DNA of 64,000 bases from Plectrocnemia conspersa. Taxonomy: Eukaryota; Arthropoda; Insecta; Trichoptera; Polycentropodidae. The notes below the pieces were generated by a model. The model saw only the letters and a program-made list of their open reading frames with translations, was not told where the DNA came from and did not search any database. Position 1 is the first letter of the stretch. The number at the start of each line of letters is the position of its first letter. The translations under genes and the position numbers were made by a program. Below are positions 11,758-24,078 of this stretch, piece by piece. Location: positions 1,116,001-1,180,000 of the forward strand of contig VTFK01000066.1 in the NCBI GenBank assembly GCA_009617715.1, read 5' to 3'.

Positions 11758-13229
11758 ATAATGGTGTATAAAATAAATCTTTTTTTCATCTATATCATCA
11801 GTCGAAATAAATGTTTCACTAAAATTAAGTATCTTGTGTTATTACTTTCAACGCCATTAAGTCGTTGGCAGAATTACTCAAAATTTCCACTATTTATTGA
11901 ACGTCTCTAGCAACGTTGTTATAATTCACGATGACACCCGCCACGTAAATAGACCGACACAAAAATACGATCCAGGAAAACAGCGGTTCCTACTGATTAT
12001 TTTCAGATTCTCAATGGGAAACAGCGTCAGTGATGTGATTTAAAGGGGTCAGAACAGGACCTTAGCCAACTGCGTCGAGAGGAGAAACTCTAAACAAAGT
12101 GGCCAAACTATTTCCGTCTGAAAAGTCGAACGTGATATTTTTAAATAGAACTAGCACGTGGAATATTTAAAAGATTTTTTCGTAATGTTTTAAAGTACAA
12201 TTTACTATAAATAGTCGAAAAATTGATATATTATCATAAAATGAATTAAATGTATATTAATAGACTTGACCTCATATGGATTTCATTAATTTTCTATCGA
12301 GTATTGAGTAGACTTTCATATAAAAGTTCATGGCTTTAAACAAATAAAACGAGAATATTTATGAAACAGTTGTTAACAGTTAAAATGGAAACTGTATTTA
12401 TTAAGTGAGGATATTAAAAACATTCTGTGGTTTTAAAAACATAAGGATTGGTCGAGAAAACTTGTTCCTATATAAATTGGATCGAGATTACTTTTTTATA
12501 TAAAAAACTAAAGCAGCGTCTGCCAAACTATTCTTCCTGCGACACGATTATTTTTATACTTTTCCTTCGTGGCCACTAAAATTGATATCACCTATTTTGA
12601 CCTATAGGTAAAACAAAGTAAAGTTGTTACATATTATAATAAAGGCAGAAACGGGCTGCGTGAACCAGACAGAACGCATCGTTTATCTCGATTAAATTAT
12701 TAGTCCCGATGCAACGTTTTGTAAAAAAACGAATTTTTTTTTTTTAACTGGTCTCTTATTGGAATGTTTGCGTCGCATGGTTATTAGATTTTAAGTCGTT
12801 GTAAATTTGGCAACCTTGCACTTGTCATTTCGCATTCAACCTATTTATCGCAAAAGACACAACAGAGACTTTTAATATGCTATTATTGCTACGTATGGTA
12901 TGACGTAAAGACTGATGCCACTTTTGTTAATTGCGATTTTAATGTGTAATATTCTATAAGTATCATTGTTACAGTCAATGTAGTTTTAATAAGTAGTGGT
13001 CCTTATATATTGTTTTTTATTACACAGCAAAATAAGATGTGATTATTATTATTTTTATAACGCCAGCTTTAATCAACGTATTAAAAATAATTTAAATTTT
13101 TTTATAAATAATTATAATGTACTGTGATATATATTGAATAATTATTTTATTAGATAATATTTCAGAGTTTTGTGAAAAATAAAGGTTTTTGTATTTTAAG
13201 TTGACCACAATGCGCCCATAAATTACACG

Positions 13230-14160
13230 AGTACCTGGATAAAGATAAAATCAATACTATCCGACAGATGATTAAAAATTCGAATAGCTGTGCTTATTGA
13301 AGATTTGTATAATACTTATGTTCTCGCATGCATTACTTCAAATTCGCAAGCGCTGGTAATTAGATAGCACACAAAACAAAGTTCTTCCAGAATCTCTGGA
13401 TTGTGAATATACTATTCGACGCGACTCGAAGGAATCACATCTCAGCATACGCTGTAGAAATTTTGTGGGAAATAAAAATGGATAATATTTATAGAGAGCA
13501 ATTTAAATGAGCAATATATAAAATAATTGTTCCATAAAACGAATTGTCTGTGCATTACTGTTAAACAGATAAGGTGCAAGCGAACGGTAGCAAGCAAGCA
13601 TTGGTCAAAACAGTGAACACCTTATGAATAACTCTGCAACGAATTCCTTTTTAAAGAAAAAAAATCACAAACAATTATTTTATCGAACAAATTATTTATT
13701 TTAATACACGTACCTCTAAAATAATTTCCCTGTTAGCCCCTTCCTAGTCACGCCCGAGTTAATTTGGAAATTTGTATTTTATGAATTCTGATCTTAAAAT
13801 CAGTGAATTTCGCAAGAAATTTATCATAGCCTTTTTTTGTTAAAAATTTAATTTATAAGAACATTTTTAAATGTTTTACAACTGCTGATTTTTTATACCA
13901 CTGCATATGAAAGGATGGGTCCGTGCCACATGTTTTTGAGTCATTTTTAAAAAGTACTGTGACCGGGAATTGGTGAAATAGCACAAATATTTATATATCC
14001 TAATGTATAGGTATCTGAGATTTTTATTTTGACCACGGAAGTGAGTCGGTTGCATTATTTGCCAACCAGACTAAGGAAGCATGCTTGAATGCACTACGCA
14101 CTATATGATTATACAAGGCACACAGTAACCTCGAGCTCCTCAATCGAGTTTTGTAGTCGA
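13230..14160 (+). repeat. Dispersed repeat family R1, copy 2
   Basis: The longest copy of the family. It shares the 'cgacgcgactcga' block through the 'cctcgagctcctcaatcgag' end with 2186-2905, and its first 200 bases with the reversed copy at 46940-47240. Noncoding. Confidence 0.65.
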
Positions 14161-15160
14161 TCCGGGTACCAGGTCATAAATCATAGTTTGGTAAACGCTG
14201 AACTAAAGTATAAATATGCACTTTTGCAAAACAATACATTGTAAAATTATACGCTATAAAATTTCGTTTTATAAATACTGTTATCTTTATTCTGAAAATT
14301 TGTAAAACTACTAATTTTTCAAGACGTTTTGAAGACAAGAAGTATAATATAATATGATACATAATTAATTTATTAAAAGCTGAGTTTTAAACTTTAAATT
14401 ATTATTATGTATTATGATTTTTTCTATATAAAAAACGCCACAAATTTATATTTATAATTATTATCATAACATATTTAATTTATTGTTTAAATTAGGTTTT
14501 TACTAGCATGATTTGTGATGAATAGTTTTATGCATTACTTCGCTAGGGTTAACTTCCATTACATTTTTGGCACAAAGATACAATAAAATGTTTACGCAAA
14601 GTTATGCGCAAATTGCATTTTTTTTCATCTAGCACATATTTTTTTAAATTTAGTTTTGAAATCATTGCATAATTTATATATTAATTAAATTATTGAATCT
14701 GTGTAAAAAAAATTGTAAAATTAAATTTTATCGTAATAATTTGTATAAATAAAATAATAAAAACGACATATGTTAGCAAAAAATAACCACAGTAGTAAAA
14801 AAACTATAAATAAAAAAATGACAATTTTGTAAAAAAAAATATTGCTCATCTTTAAGTAGTGATATTTTTATAGTAAAATAAAATAATTCTAAATTTAATA
14901 CGCATAAAACTGGAAATAAAAATATTTGATAAAGCAAAAACTAAAACATATTTTAAGGGATACAAATGCTTGTTATGCAGTATAATTGATCAGAGGTCCA
15001 GCGTTTAATTTTACATATGAATCAAGTATAATTTATGCCTTTCCTTGTAACATGACAAGCGTTACCACGATGTGTTATACCAGGTAATCGCAATCAATGA
15101 CCAGACTAAAATCAGTGCTATCTATTTTAATAATTTCAAACACTATATTTCACTATGTGC
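14161..15160. other. AT-rich noncoding, nothing recognised
   Basis: Only short chance frames are present, with no repeat or RNA signature that I can support. Confidence 0.4.
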
Positions 15161-15164
15161 GACC

Positions 15165-15400
15165 AAGGTTGATTTTAATCAAATTATTTATCCGCGAGAT
15201 TAAGAAAATCTAAGAAAACCTTATTCTAATAAAATCTAAGAATTATAATTATATAATAATCATTCTTTCATGTACAATATAAGTTGAAAAATACTAGGGT
15301 TCATACGGGATTCGAACCCATGTCTTTTAAGTATTAGTAACTGATCAGTAGAATATTAGTATAATGATACAAAATAATTAAAACCTCTGTAATAAACTAC
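15165..15400 (-). mobile_element. tRNA-derived SINE, copy 2
   Basis: Read on the minus strand it carries 'atgggttcgaatcccgta' (a near-consensus B box) and a tail with 'ggttttcttagattttctta', matching the copy at 7655-7855. No complete cloverleaf is visible. Confidence 0.6.
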
Positions 15401-15899
15401 AAGTTAACACAGTTGTATACTATTTATTTTTTGAATGAAGTGTTTACATTAGCGTAGTAAATCGACCGTAGAGGGTTTAAAAAAAGTAACAATGAATCCA
15501 TTTGGCATTGCCTGTGGAAATACTATTAGTGTTTGTGTTATTTTTATGCGCCAAGCCAAAAATATTTTTTTCGTCAAAATGATAACACTCGTTCGTTCGT
15601 AACATAGAACGGGCGAAATTGGCCTTTTAGGGTCAAGTTCGGAGATAGTGCGAGTTACATAATAATTTGATACCACGGTTATTTAATGTGACAAAAATCA
15701 TTGCCAATTATAAAACGATAATAAAAACGATTAACAAACATTAAAATTAAATGAAATAAATATATTTCACTATCACAATCTCCATGGGTTTAGATAAGAT
15801 TAATAAATAGAAAACTAGTATATACTTTTAGAAGTTTCGCGCATTTAAGAATGACACATTTGTTGTTAAATTTGTCCGCTCGGCGCTGCTGTCGTTTAG

Positions 15900-16220
15900 C
15901 GCTAAAAGTGGCGAATTTAAATTTAAATCTGCATTTGAATTAAAAACAGCTAAAGGCTGAGAGCTAAGGAATGTCGATATGGCATATAGCTTCGAGCGCA
16001 TATTTTAGCGCATGAGTTAAAGTGTGTGCGCATTGTCGCGAAAGTAGGGTCGAAGGTCAAACGAAGGACGAAGGTTCGATCAGTGGAGAGGAATTCGGTC
16101 TAAGGCGCTAACTCACCGGCCATGTCGGCGAATGCAGCCGTCCAACAGCGTGTGATTGCGCGCTGACACTGACTCTGTGGCCTGCGTTTCTCAGGGATAC
16201 TTAATCGTGTGCTCGCGAAC
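15900..16220. other. GC- and CpG-rich island without a recognised gene
   Basis: This stretch is unusually GC-rich for the window, with many CpG dinucleotides, but has no long open frame on either strand. It could be a promoter or first noncoding exon, or part of an old transposable element. I cannot decide. Confidence 0.3.
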
Positions 16221-16404
16221 GTTATTTTCATACGTTAGATGGCAACATTTTATCTTAATTATTTTATATTTATACATCAATATATGAATTACATTTTTAC
16301 CGATTATAACTGACATAACAATTTGCTATTATCACAGAATTTTAAATGTATATATTTCATTGATTCGGTAAAATAGTTTATTACGTGAAATGAGCAAAAA
16401 TTTG

Positions 16405-17080
16405 CTTAATTCATGAAAAGTCCAAGTCCGTTGCTTCATTCGTGAATTGAGCTAATTATCTGCCGAATGGATGAATTAAACAGGTATTGTTTTTCTTATT
16501 ATCGTGCATTGTGCAAAGTAGATAGTAGCGCAACGGTAATGTTTTTTGTAATTAGATCAAATATCATTTGATTATATAAAAATAAATAAATCATCAAATA
16601 CAGTGATGTTTATCTTTATTTAGAACGGCAAAAAAGTCTATAACTACAAAAATGACGACGTACAAATACTATTAACATGTATTTACACGATTTATATAAT
16701 GGGTGTATAGTCCATTTGTATATCTTATGATGTAACAGGTTACGTGCGCTAGTAGCTCTTCTGTGTTGTTTTTCATAACTAGATGAAATGTCATTTGATT
16801 ATATAAAAGTAAATCCATCTATAATATGACGATGTACAAATTTTATTAGCCTGTATTTTGGATAGGTTTGGTGCGAACAAGCGGTAGTGAGAAAGTGTTG
16901 GCTTGAACCCTTCAATAAGCGTGACGTTTCGCAACTGTCAAAAATTACATTTGGCTTAGTTTCAAAAAACACTGCCGGAGCGCTACTATCCAATTGGCAT
17001 AATGAATGCATTCTACAAATAATTTGACTAAATCATGAATGAAGTAATGGGTTTGCACTTTTCATGAATTTGGAAAAATA
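16405..17080. mobile_element. Non-autonomous DNA transposon with long terminal inverted repeats
   Basis: About 60 bases at the left ('attcatgaaaagtccaagtc', 'cttcattcgtgaatt', 'attatctgccgaatgg') are inverted at the right ('cattctacaaataat', 'tcatgaatgaagtaatggg', 'cacttttcatgaat'). Inside are two direct copies of 'catttgattatataaaa' about 230 bases apart. There is no transposase frame. The target duplication was not resolved. Confidence 0.65.
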
Positions 17081-17357
17081 TGCATATTTCGCACAAAAAG
17101 CAATTTCACGAACTCGGTATAACATACAATCCATAAAATACAATTTTCATATAATTAAATTTAAGGTGGCGAGATGTCCTCCTTTGAGGAGGATTGTCAT
17201 TTTCAAAAAAATCTTCTTTTTTTTTCCCTTCCAAAACAAAAATTTCCAAAATTACATTTTTTCTCTTGTATATTTAACTAAACCTCTATCAAAAAAGTTT
17301 CCAAATGGCTTTGTTGGGGGCCTACTTATATTTAAATATTTTATTTAGATTTCATTA

Positions 17358-17500
17358 AGGCCAAAACTTGGCGGCACTCTGGTAGGACTGGCGTAACGGA
17401 TTTTCTCTCTCTACTGGTAATTCGTACACCGTATATTGTATATTTTAACATGTACCTTTATTAATTCTCAATAAAATACTACTGCAGCGGCTCTATGTTT
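17358..17500 (+). mobile_element. LTR-retrotransposon remnant, copy 2
   Basis: 'ggccaaaacttggcggcact' through 'aataaaatactactgcagc', matching 5095-5250. The AATAAA-like end fits an LTR polyadenylation signal. Confidence 0.45.
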
Positions 17501-18095
17501 GTCTAGTTGCTCTGTTATTGTGTTGTATTTTCAGTAATGCGGCTCTGTTGTTGTGTTATATTTTCAGTAATGCTAATAAATAAGGTCTCTACTGATTAAT
17601 TCTAATAGTTTTTGTAATTCATTTCCACTACACATGCTAAATATAATTTGTCAAATTATATTTAGCACTGACCTTGAAAATAAATAGACTATAGTTGCCA
17701 TCCGCCGGCAAAGCTTTTTCTATTTATAGTGTCCTCTTTTGATATTTTCAAAATCTGGTAGCCTTTTTAAATATGTTGTTTTTTTAGTAATGCTAATTAA
17801 ATTCTCATATATAAAATTATTTTTTCGCTTATGTCAGAAACGCAAAAATATTTTACATATACATAATTATATACGGATAATGGTCAAAGTAGAATATTCT
17901 ATTAATAAATGTTAGAGATGAACGAACTTGTCTACATTTAAACTTTTAACTGAGGAATCGCAAAATGATCCTGTAATACAAATAATAATACAGTTGCCAC
18001 CCAATAACACTGTGAATTGGGGACGTGTTATTTAGGTGCGTAGAGTGGGGTGACTAGAAAAACTCGTACAATTTTTTGCAATACTTACGTACGAA

Positions 18096-18148
18096 TCAGG
18101 CACGTGTGGTGATATCTTCCCTTTGGCTCACTCACACATAAAAGTAAC
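18096..18148 (+). mobile_element. Palindromic MITE family P, fragment
   Basis: 'caggcacgtgtggtgatatc' and 'tggctcactcacacataaa' match the outer arm of the family P palindrome at 21869-22043, with divergence. Confidence 0.45.
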
Positions 18149-18785
18149 TGGCATCCAAATATCACTTCCCAATTTTCCGTGTTATGGGGCGGGTTACTTT
18201 ATAAAATAATATTAATAGCAACAAAACGAACATATCATCGAATGTAATAAACAGTGCTTTCAGCATAATATATGTGCATAAAAAAAATTAAAATGAAGAG
18301 TATGGATATCCTATCCATGATTTATATATTATAAAATAAATATTGAATCTGTAAATCATTAACTGTTCTAGATAACTGAGTGTTTCCACTATAACAGCGA
18401 CACCACGATCATATTGCATTTGACTAGGATTCTAAACAGTGACCCCTTTGAATTTTGCCAGGAAAATGCACGTCATTTAATGAAATACTATGAATTTTAA
18501 TAAAATGGAATTATTAAAAAAACGACAAAATATTACATCCAATTTTTTCTTTAAATTTATATACAAAAAAGTATTATTTTGTGAAACTAGATCACCAAAA
18601 TAATTGACATAAGGTAGTAAAAAATATATATTTTTATTTCTTTATAAACTTTATTAAAAATATAATTATCAGTCTATTTAAAAAAATATTCTTTCAACTT
18701 ATTTTAATACAAATCGTAAGCATACTCATATACATTATTATTCCTACTAAGATAATTTTGATAAAAATTTAGTAGACTGAAATAA

Positions 18786-19502
18786 TTACGTATTAAAATG
18801 AAGATGAATATTTAAAAATGTCACGATACAATCGAAACTCAGTACGGTGTCGTCTCCTCGAATGTTTCTCTTTCTCCACCTTGATTTCGTCTTGGAAATT
18901 AGGCTCGTCTGGTTTCGAGTGGGAATTGTCTCGGAAAATGTCATGTAGCGCAACAGCTCCGACGGCGTTCTGAAGGCATTAGCACCGATGCGAACCGCCT
19001 CAGGAAGACCGTCGATGATACACGAAATTGCTTTGTCATCGTATATATCGCAGCGATGGCACAGAGTCAACTTTTTGTAATAGTACTGCATCATACTCTC
19101 GGTTTCGACTTTTTTCCGATTTATCATTTTCAAAAGCGACACTGGAAACGGCTCCTGCCTGGGAAAAGCGCTCTTCAGACTGGCCTTCCACTCTTCCCAG
19201 GACAGATCGAAGCGGGTCAAGCTGTCGAACCACGACTTAGCAATGCCTCTGAGCTTGATCTGCATGATGCACGTCTTTTCGTAGTCCGACCACCCATGCG
19301 CCTGCCCCAGTCGGTCCACAAAGCACAGCCAACGCTCGGTATCGAAATCCTCATTCGGATCAAACGGCTCGACTATATCGAAAAGGGAATCGACTAGCAG
19401 CTTCGACCGTCTTCTATCTTCTGCGTCCGGAATATCTTCATCCGAAATTTCTCTGTGGTCTGCCATCTCGTTTCTTTTCGGCGTCCCTAGCGGCAGCAAC
19501 AA
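18786..19502 (-). pseudogene. Retrotransposon gag-like ORF, truncated
   Basis: A 238-codon open frame. The likelier native start is the internal Met of MADHREISDEDIP. The middle reads like a Ty3/Gypsy-class gag: FDPNEDFDTERWLCFVDRLG, then LRGIAKSWFDSLTRFDLSWE, EEWKASLKSAFP, and MMQYYYKKLTLC followed by ISCIIDGLPEAVR. Family gag proteins normally end in CCHC zinc knuckles and are followed by pol. Here the frame drifts after about residue 195 into a basic stretch and an unrelated tail, and no knuckle or pol is found downstream on the minus strand. I read it as a decayed fragment. A domesticated gag is possible, since the frame has stayed open over 700 bases. Confidence 0.6.
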
Positions 19503-19779
19503 AACGATTATTATAAAACTGTTTAATCAATTATTAAATACTAAAAGTCATTCTGAAAATTTAAAATTTTTGTTCAAGTTTTTTTGTGGCCAAATTTGTA
19601 TGAGAGCTAAATAATGATCATCTTGAAAATTTTTGTTCAAAGGCAATCTACAAATTATTTTTAAAAGGAAAAATTGCTACGGGAGAAATTTTTGTTCAAG
19701 GAGGTTAATCCTCCTCAAAGAAGGACGTCTGATCACTTTAGGAATACTCACTTCGACTCGTGTTTACTTTCGGTACCTC

Positions 19780-19935
19780 GGCTGCCATAGCGTGTTACTT
19801 GACAGATGTCGCCGGCCATGCCTCTTCGAAGCTCCGAACGACGCTCTCGATACCTATACGCCCTGCTTATTCACAAATGTTTCTTCATATCTTCTATTTT
19901 ATATTCATTTTTAACATTCAGGTATGCAATTCACA
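19780..19935 (+). repeat. Repeat shared with 23550-23640
   Basis: 'cgatgtcgccggccatgcc'-type sequence, then 'ttctattttatatt' and 'caggtatgcaattcacac', recur at 23550-23640 in the same order. The element class is not recognised. Confidence 0.45.
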
Positions 19936-20571
19936 CATTAAGAATGGAAAAAGTAAATATAAAATTACTTTTATAATTAAAGTTGCCCTAAAAATGTGAT
20001 GAAAAATTTTCCTATCTTCTTCAAATTCCTACATTTAAAGTAACTATCTTAGTCGATTTTTATTATAATATTATTTTTTTTTTTAGGACAACTTCTTAGG
20101 TCGCTTCAGGCGATTGAATGATGCGAAATAAAAATATTTTCTTTCTCCACTATTGCTGGGAATTTATACTATGTACATGCATTGTACTTGACGAACTTAA
20201 TTTAAAATTGCCGGCGCGCGATATTGTCTTTGTTGTAGGACAAAATTTCTTTAAGCCTTTGCGTATTTATATTAAATAAAATCAGTCAACATTAAATGTT
20301 CACCCATGATCGTCGCGAGCATTACACTGGAATGATTGTGCGAATCGTCAAAGTGATTTATGCAAAGCAAACAGAACAATATAAACAATTCCACAAGTAT
20401 CCAAAAACATAATAACGAGTGCATAGTACAAATTCCTTCCGCTCAGTCACTTTCTTCTTCTTGTACATAGTCTTCAGAATTAACTATCAAGGAAACTGTG
20501 CGCTCAGATCTTAAATACGACTTTGAAAAGTTGAAAAGATTTTTAAGATACTTTTATAAAATAATATTTGG

Positions 20572-20853
20572 TTAATATCCGTTCCTATATACCAGCGCCT
20601 TTCTTTTAGGAGCGTTTGGATACGACTTGCTTATTTCTCGCAGAAAGTTGTATGTCGCTAAGCATTTTTTCAGACTACTAAAGGGCGCTGTCAACAATTC
20701 AGCTATTCTCGGGTAATTCCAATTTTTGAGTTTCGGAACGCTTCGAAAATCACGATCGCGTCCTTTTTGAAAACCGTTGCGTCTAATACGTTCGCATTTG
20801 CCGACTCGCCTATGGCTGTCGCTATCCGGCTCCTTAATACGCTGACATTGCAC
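20572..20853 (-). pseudogene. Possible non-LTR retrotransposon C-terminal fragment
   Basis: An open minus-strand frame of 93 codons. The stretch upstream of the first Met is also open and reads LLVADIKHIIVQCQRI. The late part reads ELLTAPFSSLKKCLATYNFL. A histidine followed by a cysteine after a hydrophobic run, then an 'F..' segment, resembles the poorly conserved end of insect non-LTR polyproteins, but this is a weak match. No reverse transcriptase motif is present. It is next to a family F MITE fragment. Confidence 0.25.
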
Positions 20854-20928
20854 AATGATATGTTTAATGTCAGCTACTAGGAGCTGGTCCGGTTCGTATG
20901 ATATAATTTAATTTTTTTTAGTTTGCTT

Positions 20929-21050
20929 CGTTACTGAGCGTTCCCAATGCAACGGCACGATTTTATTACTTTTGACGTGAATTTTTGGCTTCTGAGAAGT
21001 GATAATTGTTTTTGCGCTCTCCTATTGACCAAAATTCGGTTTGAATATAC
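20929..21050 (+). mobile_element. Fold-back MITE family F, right half
   Basis: 'gagcgttcccaatgcaacgg', 'gattttattacttttgacgt', 'cttctgagaagtgataattg' and 'ttgaccaaaattcggtttga' match the right half of the copy at 55812-55976 base for base over long stretches. Confidence 0.7.
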
Positions 21051-21734
21051 TAGAACCCATAAGATACCTAATATATTTTTAAGTCATGTTGAAACACCAA
21101 ATGCGAACAAACCATGAAGCACTGAAATGGTTTTTAATAACATATTTTTGTTTGACATAATATTAAAAAAAAAAAATAATGACAGCTTATACACTTAGTT
21201 ATTGCATTCATTCGGTAGTTAAATATGTGTTACATTTAGTCGTATGTAACTATATAAAAGACTCGTATTTAAGTATTTTTTCTGTTTATGTTTATACTAC
21301 ATGTATGTTTAGTGTAAAAACTAACTATATTAGCTAAATAAATTAATAAAATAAATAATAAATGTTAAAAAAATCTCTACTGAATAAATTCTTATAATTT
21401 TTGTTTTAAATAAATAAAATTTATCTAATACTTTTTTTTTATTAAAAATAAAACTGAATGCATTTATTTAATAACTTCGAATTAATCAAAAAAATATTTT
21501 ATTCTCAATTTAAATTACTAGTGTTGTCGAGTGTCTTAGCGTGCACACCATTAGCGTTGTGTCGATGCTTTTGGTGTGTACACATGTATATAATGTTTTT
21601 ATCCGACTCGAATAGTGATTTTGAAGAAAATATCTCATATCTACTTGTGTTGAAACTGCTTAAAAAAGAAAAGAAAAGGAAAAGATATTGGGCGAATTGA
21701 AATTGAAAATGATATTAAAAAAATACATACGTTT

Positions 21735-21740
21735 TTTATT
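21735..21740 (-). promoter_or_regulatory. Candidate polyadenylation signal of the MADF-BESS gene
   Basis: AATAAA on the minus strand, about 235 bases beyond the stop codon. Placed by distance only. Confidence 0.4.
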
Positions 21741-21868
21741 TACTTTGATTATTTGACATGCACACATAAAATAAAAAATTCATTAACAAGTTGCAAAATT
21801 TTCACAAGCAAGTTTTGGGGCGTTGATGTAGATGGGAGTGGATTGATAAGTGGGTGATTGGATAGGTG

Positions 21869-22043
21869 TGAAACAGGCGCGAGTGGTGAGATAGTTTCCA
21901 TCACGTTCGCTTGCGTGTATTGTGACGAGAGTAAGTGAGAGATAAGGGCATGCGGACCGCATGCCCTTATCTCTCATTCACTCTCGTCACTTAACAAGCG
22001 AGCGATCGAGAGGGAAAGTATCTCACCGCCCGCGCCTGGTGTG
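21869..22043. mobile_element. Complete palindromic MITE, family P
   Basis: The two arms are mirror images around position 21956 ('gcatgcggaccgcatgc'), each about 87 bases. The outer end reads 'caggcgcgggcggtgagata' (right, reversed) against 'caggcgcgagtggtgagata' (left). Other members lie at 10752, 18096, 42443, 51541 and 58609. The right arm is exonised: it encodes the C terminus of the MADF-BESS gene. Because the left arm is noncoding, divergence between the arms can be compared directly. Confidence 0.85.
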
Positions 22044-22801
22044 GAAATAATTTTTTGGGATATTATTTTTGTCGCTGCAATGGTTTTTTTTTGTTTAAGT
22101 CGTTTGTTTTCTGCTTGAGAAATAGCAGTATGCAAATCCAACTTAATTTTGATTTGGTCAAGTTTTGAGAGCGCTTTTACTGACTTACCCATACTCAAAA
22201 AAAATAAATCAGTATCATCCATATCCAGCATAGAATTTTGCCTTTGCCGTTTGAAATCATTGTTCTTTGGACGCGACTCGCTGGAAAACGGAGTAGCCGG
22301 AAGTTGCGACTCTAAGCTACTCTGAGACTCAATGGAAAACGGACTATCTGGAAAACTATTTAGAGATTCTCGCGGTGCTGTTAGATTTCTTTTTGAGTTC
22401 TTCGATTCCATATATGGACGTAAAAAATTCATCTGCTCTTCATATTTCCATTCCATAATTTGTCTCGCAGCTTGCCCACTTTTTTTATTTCTACGCCGGT
22501 TAATTGCGCTGGCGTATGCGTTTCGCAACTTAAACCAGTTAGCTCTGCATTTTTGAACTGAAAAAAAGTATAAATAGAATTTTAAGAGCACGATGAGTAT
22601 TTCAAGGACAAGTACAAGCTAGCTGCTTAGAAAATATTACTTCCTCAGACGGCTTGTCGAATAAAACTAACCAGGTTCTTTTAATTTTTGAGAAATTTTC
22701 TTCCAGGCTGCAGTTCTTTTTAACTGATCCCTGTACTCCTTACAATTCGTATTATACACAGCTTCGTGTTGCCGAACAAGTTTAATGAGTTCCTCCGACA
22801 T
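21974..22801 (-). CDS. MADF-BESS domain transcriptional regulator
   Basis: Two exons on the minus strand, 22801-22672 and 22557-21974, joined in phase 1 (CCT G|TT) by GT-AG, predict 237 residues. The MADF domain (Myb/SANT-like DNA binding) spans about residues 4-95: LIKLVRQHEAVYNTNCKEYR, AAWKKISQKL, then CRANWFKLRNAYASAINRRR and EWKYEEQMNFLRPY. A BESS motif (protein interaction) spans about 155-193, with DMDDTDLFFLSMGKSVKALS. Such proteins are nuclear regulators, often repressors, and the family is expanded in insects. The last 22 codons (TPGAGGEILSLS onward) and the TGA lie inside the family P MITE, so the native C terminus was replaced or extended. A polyadenylation signal AATAAA (minus strand) lies at 21735-21740. 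The 5' flank holds another inverted-repeat element (22906-23486). Family expansion means I cannot assign an orthologue. Confidence 0.85.
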
Positions 22802-22905
22802 TGTGTGATCTGCGCAAGGGCGCTTCTAGACTAGAACGTTCGCGCAGTTGACACTGACCAGCTAGCTACATTACACGAGGATGTGATTGTAACCATACAT
22901 TTGGT

Positions 22906-23486
22906 GGTAATATAGGGTTTTAGCGTCCTTTATTATTATATACTGGTTTAGTTGGCATCACTGTTCACTCAACACACCTGTGACTTTTTATTATAGCTTT
23001 TAATTCTAACTATAGCATATGAATAAAGAATAAATGATAAAGTAAATAAAATAAGCATTTTTTTATTGTTGGTAATTTTGTTTAAAAGTTATAATGAAAT
23101 ATTTGAATATATCTTCATTTCGATAATTATTTCTGTACACAAAATCATGCAAGTACGACGTGAAAAGTCTGCGGCTGCTTCTTCAACTTTCCCTTTCATC
23201 CAAATATTTTACAAAAAAATATTCAGTAACACTATATATTTCGTTAAATTATTCGAAAATAATTGATAAAGTCGAAAAAATTAAACTAAAACCATTAAAG
23301 GTTATTGTATTTATTAGTTTTAAATCGTTTTATTTCACGGCGTAGTCATTCTTAAAAATAAAAGTAACTTTTAATTGGGTCGAAGTGGGTAAAACGTGGG
23401 TTAAACGTCAAACTACGAAGAGTGTATTTGTGTAATGCAGTAATACCAACTTAAACCAACAAAGGACGCTAAATCCCTGTATTACC
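22906..23486. mobile_element. Inverted-repeat element upstream of the MADF-BESS gene
   Basis: The left end 'ggtaatatagggttttagcg' is inverted at the right end ('cgctaaatccctgtattacc'). Similarity continues inward ('ggtttagttggcatcactg' against 'ggtttaagttggtattactg' reversed), giving inverted repeats of about 50 bases in a 581-base element. No transposase is present. It starts about 105 bases upstream of the gene's ATG, so it may contain or displace the promoter. Confidence 0.7.
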
Positions 23487-23549
23487 TATTTAGTATGGTT
23501 CCGATACTATGCTGACGCATCACGATACTATGCTTGAGCCGCCAGCGTC

Positions 23550-23640
23550 TTAATTGACGATATCGCCGGCCATACCACTCGAACGAAACCTTTCTTAATA
23601 TTTCTATTTTATATTAATTTTTACCATACAGGTATGCAAT
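23550..23640 (+). repeat. Repeat shared with 19780-19935
   Basis: See 19780. The blocks 'tcgccggccatacc', 'atttctattttatatt' and 'caggtatgcaattcacat' are shared. Confidence 0.45.
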
Positions 23641-24078
23641 TCACATACTAACTTTTTCATGAAATTATTTATTAATTTTAGTACATGTGCGGCAAAGATA
23701 ACGTTTTTGTTGTATGACAACATTTCTTAAAATCTTTGCATATTTATCTTTTATCGTCTTTTTTCTATATAAATAAAAGACAACGTTCAAATGTGTGTAT
23801 TCTATTTCACAGTTTGTTCTTATTATTGCCGGGAGTGTTTAAAACAATTCGACAGGTAAAATGCTCTTATTTTTATGATGTTGTCCCATAACTCATAAAT
23901 TAAGTTTTAGATGCTCGCCACAGTTCTAATTATTATTTAAATGTATCTCGAATTCCTGATATACAGCATAAACAACATACATTTTCGTCATCATGTAAAA
24001 TATGTATAAATAAGGTGTGATAAATTAAACAAAACATATATTCAATACTAAATATTAATTGTAATAATTGATTTTAAG

